DNA of 64,000 bases from positions 62,001-126,000 of the forward strand of contig CAKOGP040002003.1 in the NCBI GenBank assembly GCA_933822405.4, read 5' to 3'. Both the position numbers and the translations under genes were made by a program. Below are positions 10,800 through 21,467 of this stretch, one piece after another. How positions within the stretch are numbered: position 1 is the stretch's first letter; each line of letters opens with the position of its first letter. Origin of the DNA: Cylindrotheca closterium (taxonomy: Eukaryota > Bacillariophyta > Bacillariophyceae > Bacillariales > Bacillariaceae). The notes below the pieces were generated by a model, which was given only the letters and a program-made list of their open reading frames with translations, searched no databases and was not told the origin of the DNA.

Positions 10800-12299
10800 T
10801 TACAGCAGATCATCACCATCACCATCGTCCTCGTCACTGGAATCTACCGTAGACACCGCCTTGACATAGACTGCTGGCTTCTTGACAGGCTCGTCTTGGT
10901 GTTGCGCCCGAATGGAATTGCCCAAGAGTAACATGGATCCAGCCCCTGCCAATGCAGATGTTGGTGTTTTCTTGGATTGCTGCTGATGTTGTTGTTGTTG
11001 CTTTACTTCCTGGGCCACAAAACTGTAATCCTCATCATTATTATCATCGTCATCAAACAATCCACTATTTTTCTTCTTCTCCTTCTTCTCATCCTTCTCG
11101 TCGTCATCCCACAATTGAATTTCTTCTTCCTCTTCCTCGTGGTAGTAAGCATCGTAATGATCAATATCGTCCAACAAGGATTCGTGTTCCGGATTGGCCG
11201 CCCGTTCCATGGAAAGTTGGTAGTGCAGGCGATTTTCTTCGGCCACGCATTCCTTTTGGACGTGCTTTTCATTCAAGGCAAAACTGGCCACGTAACTAAT
11301 CCCTAACGGCAGGGCCGTCCCTGTCAAGGCCGTGGTAATGGCACCGACGTAGACCGGCCACATGCTACTCAGCGTAATCTTGGCACCACGTTTGCGACTG
11401 TACTGTTCGAGTGGTTTTTGAAGACCTTGATTCAATTCGACTTGACGATCAAGACCATGCCGATCTGCATATTGGACAATGCATTGGACCATGGATTGGC
11501 AAAGTAACTGTGGGACTTTGGATTCGGCGGGCCATTCTTCTCCGGCTAGCACAAGTAAGGCCACAAATTGTTGATAGGAGACTGTCATTTGGGCCGTGTA
11601 TTGTCCTGGTGGAGGACGTTCGTACAAATAGGGTTCCATGAAATGCTGGGGTTGCTGAGGGTCAGTCTTACGGTGGGCATCAGCATCAGCAGCAGCATCC
11701 GCAAATTCTTGTTGGGATTGTTGAATGTGTTCGCACACGGCAGACGCTGGGAAAATGGTAGGCTCCAACACCATGCTGTAAAGAATGGACAGCTCGATGC
11801 GTGTCCAATAGCCTTGTGGTGGATATTTGAACAACTTGGAATTGCGTTCCAAATGTTGTTCAATCATGGCTTCAGTACCAATGGGGCCACCACCACCACC
11901 ACCACCACCACCCCGTGCACGGCCTACTCCAGAGCTTTTGTTGTTCGTAGCATCATTGCTGTTGCCAATATCAATAACATGATTCGTAGCAGAAGTATTT
12001 TCAGCATTACAGTAGGCCTCTTCTTCATGATTCTGATTGTCTTTTTCAATCGTAACGTGTTCCCCTGGTCGATTGCCAAAATGATTCTCCTTGTCCTTTT
12101 CACTTGTCCGTGCTCTCATGTTTCTCCAGCCACCTCGAATGTGATTACTAGCATTATTGTTCGCTGAGGACGATGATGCTGAAGACTTCTTATTATTATT
12201 GCCTGAATAATTCCAGCCATTTCGTATCCTAGCGGGAAGACTACTCCCATAATATGTCGATTTGGCGTTTGGACGATCCTTTTTTAGAAAGATTGACAT
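10800..12299 (-). CDS. Hypothetical acidic low-complexity protein
   Basis: Intronless, 499 residues from an ATG at 12299. I do not recognise a named family. Residues 1-145 are Asn/Ser/Gly-rich and basic to neutral, ending in a polyglycine run near 133-141. Residues 145-360 are the only folded-looking part, with helices around EAMIEQHLERNSKLF, TRIELSILYSMVLEP, YQQFVALLVLAGEEWP and CQSMVQCIVQYADRHG. A hydrophobic stretch near 321-343 (YVGAITTALTGTALPLGISY) could be a membrane helix or a buried helix. The tail from about 380 is highly acidic, with Glu/Asp and Lys runs, then Gln/His repeats. Codon choice and frame continuity make it a real gene. Function unknown. Confidence 0.72.
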   Translation of the reverse strand: MSIFLKKDRPNAKSTYYGSSLPARIRNGWNYSGNNNKKSSASSSSANNNASNHIRGGWRNMRARTSEKDKENHFGNRPGEHVTIEKDNQNHEEEAYCNAENTSATNHVIDIGNSNDATNNKSSGVGRARGGGGGGGGGPIGTEAMIEQHLERNSKLFKYPPQGYWTRIELSILYSMVLEPTIFPASAVCEHIQQSQQEFADAAADADAHRKTDPQQPQHFMEPYLYERPPPGQYTAQMTVSYQQFVALLVLAGEEWPAESKVPQLLCQSMVQCIVQYADRHGLDRQVELNQGLQKPLEQYSRKRGAKITLSSMWPVYVGAITTALTGTALPLGISYVASFALNEKHVQKECVAEENRLHYQLSMERAANPEHESLLDDIDHYDAYYHEEEEEEIQLWDDDEKDEKKEKKKNSGLFDDDDNNDEDYSFVAQEVKQQQQHQQQSKKTPTSALAGAGSMLLLGNSIRAQHQDEPVKKPAVYVKAVSTVDSSDEDDGDGDDLL

Positions 12300-12731
12300 T
12301 TGTTGTGCTGTTGATTTTTCTTATATTGCAAAGGAAGCACGCAAGTGGCTTATTTGTGTTGCTGTCAGATATGATGTAAACAGATACACGTGTACACTGA
12401 AATATATCTTCTTCAGATTTTTAGTTTTAGCAGTTTTATATTTCTGGCAAAGGGCGGCGGGAAAATGCTGCGGCCAACTGCCATTCTGCCCGGCCTGTGC
12501 AAAATACCCGCCGGCGATTTATCGACTGGTTCGACCGCCAAGCAATTCAGTGAGGTGCGCCGATTGCCGATTGCGATTCTCAGATTTTCGACACGTATGT
12601 GAGGAGGCAAATCCTCCAACCAGAAATCCTCATCTTGCAGTTTCAGATTATTCTCACTCGAGATCTCGTCTTGTCAAGAAGGATTGAGAAAGAGATAGAA
12701 AACAAGATAAGAACACAGTCAAACCAATACA
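12300..12731. promoter_or_regulatory. Shared divergent promoter region
   Basis: This 432-bp gap separates the divergent start codons of the minus-strand hypothetical (12299) and the plastid lumen-type gene (12732), so both promoters must lie here unless leaders overlap. It holds a GC-richer patch (CGGCGGGAAAA, CCGCCGGCG) near 12455-12515. No clear TATA box was identified. Overlapping plus-strand frames lack domains. Confidence 0.45.
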
Positions 12732-13622
12732 ATGAGAATAACAGCCGCGCAACTGGCATCTTGCTTGCTGGTCCTCACATTGAGCATCTCAAGTTCGAAT
12801 GCTTGGCAATCATCGACGACTCCCAATAATAGTAATTTCAGACGATCGATTCACTTATTTTTCACGTCATCCTCAAATAGATACGCCCAGCCTCGCGCAA
12901 CGCGGCTACAGCAAACCCCGAAGCAACAAGAGGATCAGAAATGGTCCGAACGATATGAGCATGAGACTCATTATGACAAAACAGGAGGAGCTTGTTCCTC
13001 TCTGATGAAGAATTCTCGACGTCACTTTGTGAATTCGGCCATGGCCACTTTTTCCACAATGGTGGTGGCAGGAGCAACAGCATCACCTGCCTTTGCAGAT
13101 GGTGCACCAGCACCGGCTCCTGCAGCCCCCAAACCGCCAGCACCGGCTGCTCCTGCGCCAGCTGCTCCTGCTGCACCCAAACCACCTGCACCGGCTCCAG
13201 CTGCACCAGCTGCAGCTGCCGCCCCCAAACCACCGGCTCCTGCACCGGCTCCAGCACCGGCTCCAGCGGCAGCTGCTGCACCCAAACCACCACCACCACC
13301 ACCACCGGCTGCTCCAAAACCAGTTCCCAAACCGAGCATGTTTGCTGGAAGTTACACCGATCCCAACCATCCGGGTGGTAAGGTGGCCATCAAACCGACC
13401 GGTCAATCCGTCGGCGACTATTGTTTGGCCGAAGTCGTGGGCGGTGGTGGCCAAAACGAACCTGCCTCGTATACCTTGCCCGCCGTCATCATGGGAGAAC
13501 GGACCATATTCATTGATTTCACTAGCAAAGGTGGTCCTCGCAACTTCGTGGGCTTTCTCAACAAGGACGGAGACGTCGATTTTCTCAAGGATGGGAATCG
13601 ATGGTCTCGGGTGCCAAAGTAA
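12732..13622 (+). CDS. Probable thylakoid-lumen protein, Ala/Pro linker
   Basis: Intronless, 296 residues. Residues 1-24 are a signal peptide ending NAWQS, followed by a basic Ser/Thr-rich transit region. At about 95-123 a second signal has a twin-arginine (NSRRHFVNS), a hydrophobic stretch and an ASPAFADG cleavage site. Together this is a three-part pre-sequence for the thylakoid lumen by the Tat route. An Ala/Pro/Lys linker of about 75 residues follows, built from AAPKPPAPAP-type repeats. The C-terminal domain (about 200-296) begins FAGSYTDPNHPGGK and ends FLKDGNRWSRVPK, with IFIDFTSKGGPRNF between; I recall similar small beta-type domains in other algal proteins but know no function. Location is the well-supported part of the call. 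Confidence 0.78.
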   Translation: MRITAAQLASCLLVLTLSISSSNAWQSSTTPNNSNFRRSIHLFFTSSSNRYAQPRATRLQQTPKQQEDQKWSERYEHETHYDKTGGACSSLMKNSRRHFVNSAMATFSTMVVAGATASPAFADGAPAPAPAAPKPPAPAAPAPAAPAAPKPPAPAPAAPAAAAAPKPPAPAPAPAPAPAAAAAPKPPPPPPPAAPKPVPKPSMFAGSYTDPNHPGGKVAIKPTGQSVGDYCLAEVVGGGGQNEPASYTLPAVIMGERTIFIDFTSKGGPRNFVGFLNKDGDVDFLKDGNRWSRVPK

Positions 13623-14027
13623 TTATTGAAAGAAGAAAAATCCACTTTGTGAGTGACGACTGAACACACATACAACAAGGTATTGGAAATTTTGGAAGGA
13701 GGAAGGACTTGCACGCACACACAAACGCACACACACTATTAGGATTGGAATGATGAGGGGATGTCAGGCACTGAACAAGTCTCTGATTTCAACTTCAGAA
13801 TCATGCTATATGACAGGCTAAATATAACAAAGGATCCACGCAATCGTTCCTTCAACATGGTACATCCGCACGCATACTAACTATAGACGCATAACACAAA
13901 CAAGGACACTAATAATAACACGGATCATGATAATATTCGGACGCTGTACACTTTCGTTGCACCATTTTGTAACAGCTTATCATTCGAGGCGTATCCTATC
14001 TCGTGCTCGTGCTCGGCAAAATCATCA
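13623..14027. other. Convergent 3' spacer
   Basis: Between the 3' ends of the lumen-type gene and the LarC-like gene. It includes a CA-rich stretch (about 13712-13737). I searched it on the minus strand for a missing LarC C-terminal exon and found none. Confidence 0.45.
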
Positions 14028-16123
14028 TCATTGAAAGCCCACCGTCCCCAACATGAGCCGCAAAATATTAGGATGCTTGTCAAAGTTTTTGGTTCCAGCT
14101 CCAATTCCAACTTGTTTCAATACAAAATCATCCGGAGGTCGCCCCTTTAACTTCAATGCTCGTTCCAACGTCAAGGCTCGCAACAGGGCCGCCCCCGTTG
14201 GAGTTACCAACTCACCCGTGACACCGGGAGGACCCCGACAAGTGGGCATGCCAATCAATAATCGAAGGGTGGCGGGGGCAGGAATGGGCAACAAGCCGTG
14301 ATCGGTCCATACCATTCCCTCTCCCAAAGGCAATTTGGAAATGGAAACACTCTTGACGCCCAAGGCGTGAAGTGCAATCAGCGTCCCGACCGTATCACTG
14401 TGGGAACAGTGAATCAATTAGTTGATTGATTGATTGGTACATTAGAAAATTCCTAGACCAAATCCACAAAAACGGTAGCAAAGCAACAACAACAACAACA
14501 ACAACAACAACAAGTCGCGTGCAGCAGCAGTAGATATTACTTACACAATCGAATCGACGGCTCCCACTTCATGAAAGTGAACAGCATCGATACTAGACGC
14601 TCCATGTGTATGGGCTTCTGCTTCGGCAAGTTCGGTAAATGCAGCAATGGCATTGGTCTTGACCCATGGAGCAATGCAGGATGCGGGAGCCGATTCCAAC
14701 ATTTGCTTGATTTCGGGCAAATTGCGAAGCTTACTGTTATTATTATTGGATAATGACGAGGTTCCATGGTGGTCATGACTGTGGTTGTGTCCTCCTCCAG
14801 ATGATCCATGATCATGTGAATGACCATGAAAAGAATTACCAATATCTTCGTTGTCATCGTTATCATCATCCTGAGACTGTTGTGTTGTGATGACAGCATT
14901 TGTTTTCGTGGGCGAGGCATTGGAAACAATAGTTGGCTCTGGAAGGGAAGCAGACATGCCCTTGGAAATAATCATTACTCCAAAACCGGCCTTTATGATA
15001 AAACCGCCTACATCGTGGGTGGAATACTGCTGCGGATCATGTTCAATCGTAACAAGCTGTCCTTCTAGATTGAAGTCTATGGAAACGACTGCTTCTCCTA
15101 CTTCACTTTTTATCACATTTTGGATACTCTCAATATCCTTTTCGGTATAGGGACTTGCGGTTTTGAAGACTGAAGTCATGATACTGCTGGTAGGCTGGCT
15201 GTGAGAATTGCCATGGTTGTCGTCGTCGTCGTCGACTGACTGTTGCGTTACGATACCACCACCAGGTGTCACATCGTGAGTTAGATTCTGATTCATGTCC
15301 GTGGTAGCAGGAAGAGAAGCGGACATGCCCATGGAAACAACTGTCGCTTCAAATCCAACATCCGCAAAGAATCCTTGGAGAAAGTTGGTGGACAATTGGT
15401 GTGGATTGTGTTCAATCGTAATTTCTTGATCCTTCAGGTTGAAACTTGACGAAATGAGAGCGCCTCCTCCAAATCCACTCTTTAGGAGACCATCAATGAT
15501 TTCGATATCCTTTTCCCAATATCGTTCCACCGTCCGAAATCGAGATGTCATAATATCATTATTGCCACCCATTTCGGCTCGGCTGTGAGAATGATCGTGC
15601 GAATGATCATGATTAGTCTGTGTGTGCTCATCGTGACTGTGATCCTGTTGACAATCCTGCTGTGAAGCATTATTCTCACTTCGACTTCTATTGGATGGTA
15701 CTGGTGCTGCTTCATGGTTGTATTTACTGGTCACATTGACATGAAGTGCCGCAATGGATCCAATTCCCTTCCATACCTTTTTGATTTCAATTCCAAACTC
15801 TCCCTTGAGCTCGGGCATGCCTTCTTCCAGACATGTCACGACATGAGCCAATAGCTGTTCCCTGACTTCTTCCGTTTCACAAGAATCTAAACAAGATGCC
15901 AGAAGCTGAAACGCAACGCAGATTGATCGTCAGTAAGGAATATCATCAATGCGCCAATGATAATAACAATAATAGTAATAGATGTTATGTAGTATTCAGC
16001 TGAAGATGACTCTCCTGAAATTGCACACATCCATTTCATGGTACGCACCATGTCGCCAGCCGCTCCAGAAAAACAATCAAAGTGAGCATGATAATCCCCG
16101 GTGGGGATTTTCCATGAGGACAT
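14028..16123 (-). CDS. larC: LarC-like nickel-pincer cofactor protein, HMA-like insertion
   Basis: Three exons (16123-16049, 15905-14545, 14397-14028) with GT-AG introns encode 601 residues. Hallmarks of LarC (DUF111) are HFDCFSGAAGDM at residues 14-25, reading on across intron 1 into LLASCLDS, and VHFHEVGAVDSIVDTVG across intron 2, near residues 467-483. LarC inserts nickel into the pyridinium-3,5-bisthiocarboxylate mononucleotide cofactor used by lactate racemase and relatives. Between conserved blocks lies about 290 extra residues: a His/Asp-rich run (112-133), a domain at 144-219, its copy at 267-343, and a second His-rich run (385-405). The two copies share EKDIE, FNL, TIEH-P and GMSASLP and look like heavy-metal-associated (HMA) folds without the metal-binding CxxC. 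The protein stops soon after NILRLMLGTVG, so the usual C-terminal LarC domain is absent. Intron 2 contains a CAA microsatellite (about 14480-14513). Confidence 0.88.
14952..15551 (-). repeat. Internal coding duplication in LarC-like gene
   Basis: Two copies encode residues 144-219 (15551-15324) and 267-343 (15182-14952), spaced by about 123 codons. Both begin IMTS, contain TEKDIE or WEKDIE, FNL, TIEH followed by Asp/Asn-Pro, GF and GMSASLP, and each is followed by a TQQS plus Asp-rich linker. The order matches the beta-alpha-beta-beta-alpha-beta pattern of HMA domains. Confidence 0.8.
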
Positions 16124-16418
16124 GGTATGACTGGATTCCTGGTAAGTCGTCAATATGCAAGATGGCAAGAATGCAAGAATGCAAGAATGCAAAAAAACAT
16201 ATGCGATATGGTGCGATGAATTTTTGAATTGGAGAAACTGATGATGACACAATACGGATGACATGTGCGTACGTCAGTCAGTCGACGGAAATGTGGTACT
16301 TATATAGCTGGAAATACTTTCTTTCTAGAGGTAGCTGCAAGTCCCACTGCGTACCTCCTGCCATATCTACCTACCGTACCCAAATACGAATGATATCTAC
16401 TTCCTATGTATGTGTATT
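16124..16418. promoter_or_regulatory. LarC upstream / CRAL-TRIO 3' region
   Basis: Short spacer holding the LarC-like promoter on the minus strand and the 3' end of the next minus-strand gene. It contains a GCAAGAATGCAAGAAT tandem near 16167-16192 and one ACGTCA at 16271-16276. Confidence 0.4.
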
Positions 16419-17936
16419 TCATTTAAATTTCATTGCACTCATGGCAAATGCCCTATTCGTTTTGATAGCGGCAGCTACTTTTGGATCTCTCGTTCGCTTC
16501 TTGTCCCGAAACAAGTGACCGACTTTGGCACGAGCCACATCTTCCTCCACCTCGGACCAACAACCACCAACATCCTTTAGGAACCTTCCGCCTCTGCCCT
16601 TTACCATACCAATGACTTGAAGGACCAAATTCTTCTTTTCATACTTTTGCGCTACTTCATAACTTGTCTGATGCTTTCGAATCCATTCCCGCAGCTCCAT
16701 GTTCCCAGGATGTTCTTGAAAGGGCTTGCCCTTACCGACCAGAATATCAAAGGAACAAGGAATCATGACTGTTCGTGTTGTTCGGAGCTCTTGTCGTTCC
16801 TGAATTCGTCGCTTTTTCATTTGTGCCACATGGTACTCGTTGCTTGTGACGGTACCTTCACTATTGATGGGAATCAAATTCGCAGGAATTCCAAAGGATT
16901 GCAAGGCAGTCGTACAGTCCAAGTGTGTACCATAGTGTGCCCGGAACCGAACACCCGTGAAGAAACCACATCCCATCTGAATGGTAGAGAGAACTGGCCG
17001 AAGGAGCATATTGTCATAACAAAAGTGAAACGCTACAACCTTGAGTGGCAATGACTTTTGGACTTCGGCTACTTTCCAAAAGGTGCTAGCGCTGAGTCTC
17101 CTCGTCGTTGTATTTTTGCCACCGATTCCCCACACTACTACAACTACGCCTTTCTTTTGTGTTTCCACGCTTTCCGCGTTGATCATGGCGTTGTAGTAGA
17201 CTCGTTTCATCTGCAGTCATATGTCATATGTGAGGGGGTGTTTGTTTGAGATATTTCAAGGATTCAGGTAGGAACAATTTGAGCTATACATAATGCGGAT
17301 GCTGCACGCCATGATAGCACCATCAAAAATAGCAAAACTTACCACGCTCACATCCGAATTTGCGGTAAAAGTGGGCGCAAGCTTCATCATGTACAAGGAA
17401 ACATGACGTCCCGATTTATCTCGCAACGGCAAATTCTGAAATCTGCCACTGTACAGGTATTCCATAGTATCTTCGTCCAAATCATCTTGCACAATATCCT
17501 TTGTTAGTTTCTCCTCCCCAAACAGCTGTAGCTTCATTTTAAAGTGCCTTGCAAACCGTTGGACCGCAGCCTTGATATCAAACGACTCTGCACGCAAAAA
17601 CTGAAGGCGAAATGCTTGATTCTGAACATATGCATGATCTTTTGCTATTGCCATTCTCAGTGCAGCATTCAAGTATTGCAGTTGGTTCAGCTCTGCTTCA
17701 AAGCTAGCAAGACTTTGTGCAATCATTTCCTGAGTCTCGTTTATATCATCCGATACCCCATGAACATCTTCCAAAATCCTCGCCCTTTCTTCTTGCGACA
17801 TGACGGCCATGGTTCGAGCGAGTTGTTCATTGCTGTCTTGTTCCGACGCAAAATCGCCCTTTAAGACAGGGCCCTGGTGTTGTTGTTGTTGTTGCCTTTG
17901 TTGTTGTTGTTCTAAGTTTCTCACCTCACTCATCAT
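16419..17936 (-). CDS. CRAL-TRIO-like protein with DUF6824 domain
   Basis: Two exons, 17936-17343 and 17210-16419, with a 132-bp phase-0 intron (GTAAGT donor, CTGCAG acceptor), give 461 residues. The start is the ATG of MMSEVRN; the in-frame extension to 18122 looks like leader. After a Gln-rich start and a coiled segment, residues about 110-200 resemble the helical CRAL-TRIO N-region (QFLRAESFDIKAAVQRFARH), followed by a lipid-pocket-like part with KGVVVVVWGIGG. The C-terminal part from about 345 (DILVGKGKPFQEHPGN, then VIGMVKGRGGRFL) is the DUF6824 domain, common in diatoms. CRAL-TRIO proteins bind and move hydrophobic ligands or phosphoinositides. The combination suggests a lipid-responsive regulator, but that is inference. 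C-terminal domain assignment is firmer than the CRAL-TRIO call. Confidence 0.78.
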
Positions 17937-19351
17937 GGGTTGTTGCTTCGTTCGTGTGACGTTAGGAAAGGCTATTATAATAACGATGAAGTAGTAGAAG
18001 AGGGCAAGATGAGGTACCGGTATACTGGTACAGCTGTCAGTTTTTTGTGCAGTGCGAAGGGCATGTTTGCGGAAAGTCTTCGCCACAGAAAATCGGGGCT
18101 CATATATATTATATATGTCCATATATATATAACATATGTGTATACAAAGAAAGCGCTACCATTGACAATTGTAGTCGGTAGATCTATTTGCCGTTTGGTC
18201 TGCCGCAGGACCAGTTTCGTTAAATGCCTTCTCATTCAGTCACATGTGACGACGGGTGTACATATCGATTGCACATGGCCATATTGTTGAGCCAAAGAAG
18301 TCTTCAGAATGAATCTCAAACTGTTTTATTTATTTCGCAATAGAAGAACTCACATTCTTGAGCTGGAACATTGCATGCTAACATTGTATGCTAACAAACA
18401 GTAACATCATGCTAACATTGCATACAAACCCCAGAACCTTAACCCAGAGTACAAAGGAAACATGCTGGTGAAATTTTAATGCAGCATTTCTACTGCACAA
18501 TTGAGAAAGGTGAGCCACAGTATTCCCGCTACTACTACTACTAGGAGGATGAGTGAGCACGGAGCGCTCCTCACGTAGGAAGCATCAAGAAGGTTGCTGG
18601 GGGCTACAGTACTACTATTATCATGGCCGATGGATCGAAGCTCCTGCATCCAAGGTGTAATTGATCGATGCTGCACGTTTTCACACCTCTGTATAGTAGT
18701 ATGCCGAAGAGGAGACGAAATCTGGACATGGTGGTGGACGAGGAGTGAGGAGGACGGGGATGACGAGGATCTCGTTCTTGGCTTCCACCCACATCGTTGG
18801 GCAGCTCAACTTGGTCACCCCATGGAATTGTCGAATTGTCTTATCTTCTGATTGAGGATGAAGCAATAAGTACCGTATGTACGAGGCTGAGGACTTGACG
18901 GTTTCTGCTCTACTCGCCCTGTGAGTTTTGGTCCTGCTCACCCCACCGTTCCTGATCCGTACATGTACTGGTTTAGTCTTTTTACCGACCACCTACCTAC
19001 CAATGGCAGACGAGGAAGGGTTGAATGCAAGACGATTTCAGGTTGCTGTGTAGAGAGTGCCACGCGGATGTTCAACTTCAAAGAAGTAAGATTTCTTCCG
19101 CGAGGAGAAATCGAACGAAAAACATCAGACACAAACATCCTTCAGCGTTTGCAGTACCATACGAACATCAGATTGTTCCGTTCCCTATTATTCATTCCTC
19201 AACTGCAATCTAATACGCTTTAGAAATTTGAACCTCCACTTTGACCTAGTTCTCGGAAATTTTGACATCTAAGAAGAATCAATCAATCAGTCAATCAATC
19301 AGTTAACATCAGAGCAATCCACCATCAATCCACACAGAATCTTCAGGCACC
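17937..19351. other. Intergenic spacer between divergent genes
   Basis: Holds promoters of the minus-strand CRAL-TRIO/DUF6824 gene and the plus-strand ALB3 gene. Visible features are an AT-rich block with ATATAT runs at 18106-18140, a repeated CATGCTAACATTG element near 18373-18423, and CTACAGTA at 18604-18611. Frames of 60-116 codons on both strands lack domains. Confidence 0.4.
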
Positions 19352-20844
19352 ATGAAACTTGTAAACGCCACCTTCAGTCTCAGTATCTTGTCCGTTGCCT
19401 TGGGGTTTCAAACAAGATCACCGCTACAAGCTTCACCGAAGTCTACTTCTACTCTATCAGTCTTGCCTGTCGAGCACTTGAATGATGTACATTCGGCATT
19501 GACCGATTCCTCTGCCTTTTCATTTTTGGCCGATGCTTCCGCGGCTGCTACTGATGTCAAGAATAATAAGGGACTATGGGAATCTTATATCAATTTATTC
19601 AAGATTGCTCTGAATGGGATCCATGACACAATTGATGGGCCATTGAATAAGGCTGGAATCACACAAACTTGGGGTATTTCGATTGCACTCTTTACCGCCA
19701 GTGAGTCTTTTTACGTATGATTATGTCGTTATATGTGCAATGGTCGCAGCCAAGAGCTTCGTGATGCCACAATGATATGCATCTATCGCCAATCAATTTA
19801 TTTCATTTGTCCTATTGGTATACACTCACCACTCTTTTCTCGTTTTGTTCCCTCCTCCTTCTTCTTGTCAAAAACCAAAAATACATAATTTCAGCTTTCC
19901 GATCCCTGTTGCTACCACTTTCGTTGCAACAATCAAAGCAGGCCGAATACATGAAAGCCCTCAAGCCTTATCAAAATGAAATCAAGAAAAAGTTCAAGGA
20001 CAACAAGGATGCCCAAAACCGTGCCATGTCCAAATTGTTTGAAGATGCCGAACAAAATCCATTGGCAGGATGTGCCATTTCTTTGGCCCAATTGCCAGTT
20101 CTATTGGGTTTGTACAGAGGTATCCGGAACTTGGCAATTGATGGCAATATTGATGAACCATTCTTGTGGATCCCATCTTTGCAAGGACCTGTCACTGCTG
20201 AAACTGACTATCGTGGTATCGAGTGGTTGACCCAAGGATGGGTAGATGGAGCTCCACCACTGGGATGGGAAACTACTCTTGCCTTCTGCATCATGCCAGT
20301 CTTGCTGGTCCTAGGTCAATCCATCTCCATGTCTGTTTTGCAGCCACCACTGGATGAAGATGCACCCAAGGCAGAACGAGAGCAAATGGAAAAGACTCAG
20401 AAATTTCTCAAGTTCTTGCCCCTGATGATTGGTTTTTTCTCTCTCCAAGTTCCAGCTGGTCTCACCATTTACTGGTTCACAACCAACTTGTTTACTGTGG
20501 GGTCTACTTTGGGGGCACGAACCTATTACAAACTGAATCCTCCGGAAATTGAATTGCCGGAATATTGGGACTCGATTGACAAATTGGAGGAGATGAGTAC
20601 CGAAGACAAACGAAAGGCCGCCAAGGCAGGATTGCAAGTGGGACCATCCTATCAAGATATGCTGGAAGAATCCAAATTTCACGCAGTGGTGGAGCGACAG
20701 CCCCTTCGTACCTCGCTTCCTGGTGCCAGTTCTGAAATTCCTCCCGAGTTGGCTTCCTGGGTGGCGGCTGCCGGATCTACCAGTAAGGACTCTATCGCAG
20801 ACCAACAACGAAATACCACCGTGGTTGCCTCAGCAACGGCATAA
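19352..20844 (+). CDS. ALB3: ALB3, thylakoid membrane protein insertase (Oxa1/YidC)
   Basis: Exons 19352-19700 and 19895-20844 are joined across a 194-bp GTGAGT...TTTCAG intron in phase 1, giving 432 residues. The N-terminus has a signal peptide ending in ALGFQTRS, the diatom plastid Phe junction. The core follows the Alb3 pattern: WGISIALFTATFRSLLLPLS (first core helix, across the splice site), QNEIKKKF, EDAEQNPLAGCAISLAQLPV, GLYRGIRNLA, FLWIPSLQGPV, and the last helices FLPLMIGFFSLQVPAGLTIY with WFTTNLF. Alb3 inserts light-harvesting and other proteins into thylakoids together with the chloroplast SRP pathway. The stromal tail (about 370-432) is Ser/Ala/Thr-rich and short; I see no clear cpSRP43-binding repeat. 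Single-gene neighbourhood gives no further hint. Confidence 0.93.
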
Positions 20845-21127
20845 AGTCAAGAATAATATATTATAGTAGTAAATTTTTTTCGAAAAAAGCTACAGTATAG
20901 TTACGGTAGGTCAGTGTGTAGATATGTTTTTCCCAATACTGTAGCAGAAAACTGCATATGGGGGAGAGAGGATCCTCCAAAACTATACAGCTGGAACGGG
21001 GGTAGCGTGGAATAAGTATACGAGTAGGTTCCAACACATCACACATCACACGTCAATAACACTGCTTCTATGCATGTCATCACCGTCATCAGCATAACAT
21101 CCAAGATCTTTCAACATCAGCCAAGCC

Positions 21128-21433
21128 ATGAAGATTCAAGCCTATACATGGATACTGCTATTCTTCATCGTTGGTTCAAATACAGTACAAGGCTTACTAC
21201 CACCATCTCCCTCCAACAAGATTGCTGTCCATCATCATCAACAACTCTCGTCACATCATCGTCTAGCAGCCAATGAACCGATAAAAACCCACAGGACAGT
21301 CGAAACTTCTGATGCTTCACCAAACCAGATTCCTCAGTCAAGAAATCGCGCTTCATCATGGTTTGCAGCAGCCTATTTCTTTGCTGCATGTACCTTTGCC
21401 TGGTGTGAACCCATGGCTGTCTTGGCTGAAATT

Positions 21434-21467
<34 letters not shown>

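Noticed and set aside
12992..13454. Cys/Ser- or Trp-rich frames across the Ala/Pro linker
   Set aside because: Alternative readings of the repetitive GC-rich linker of the lumen-type gene.
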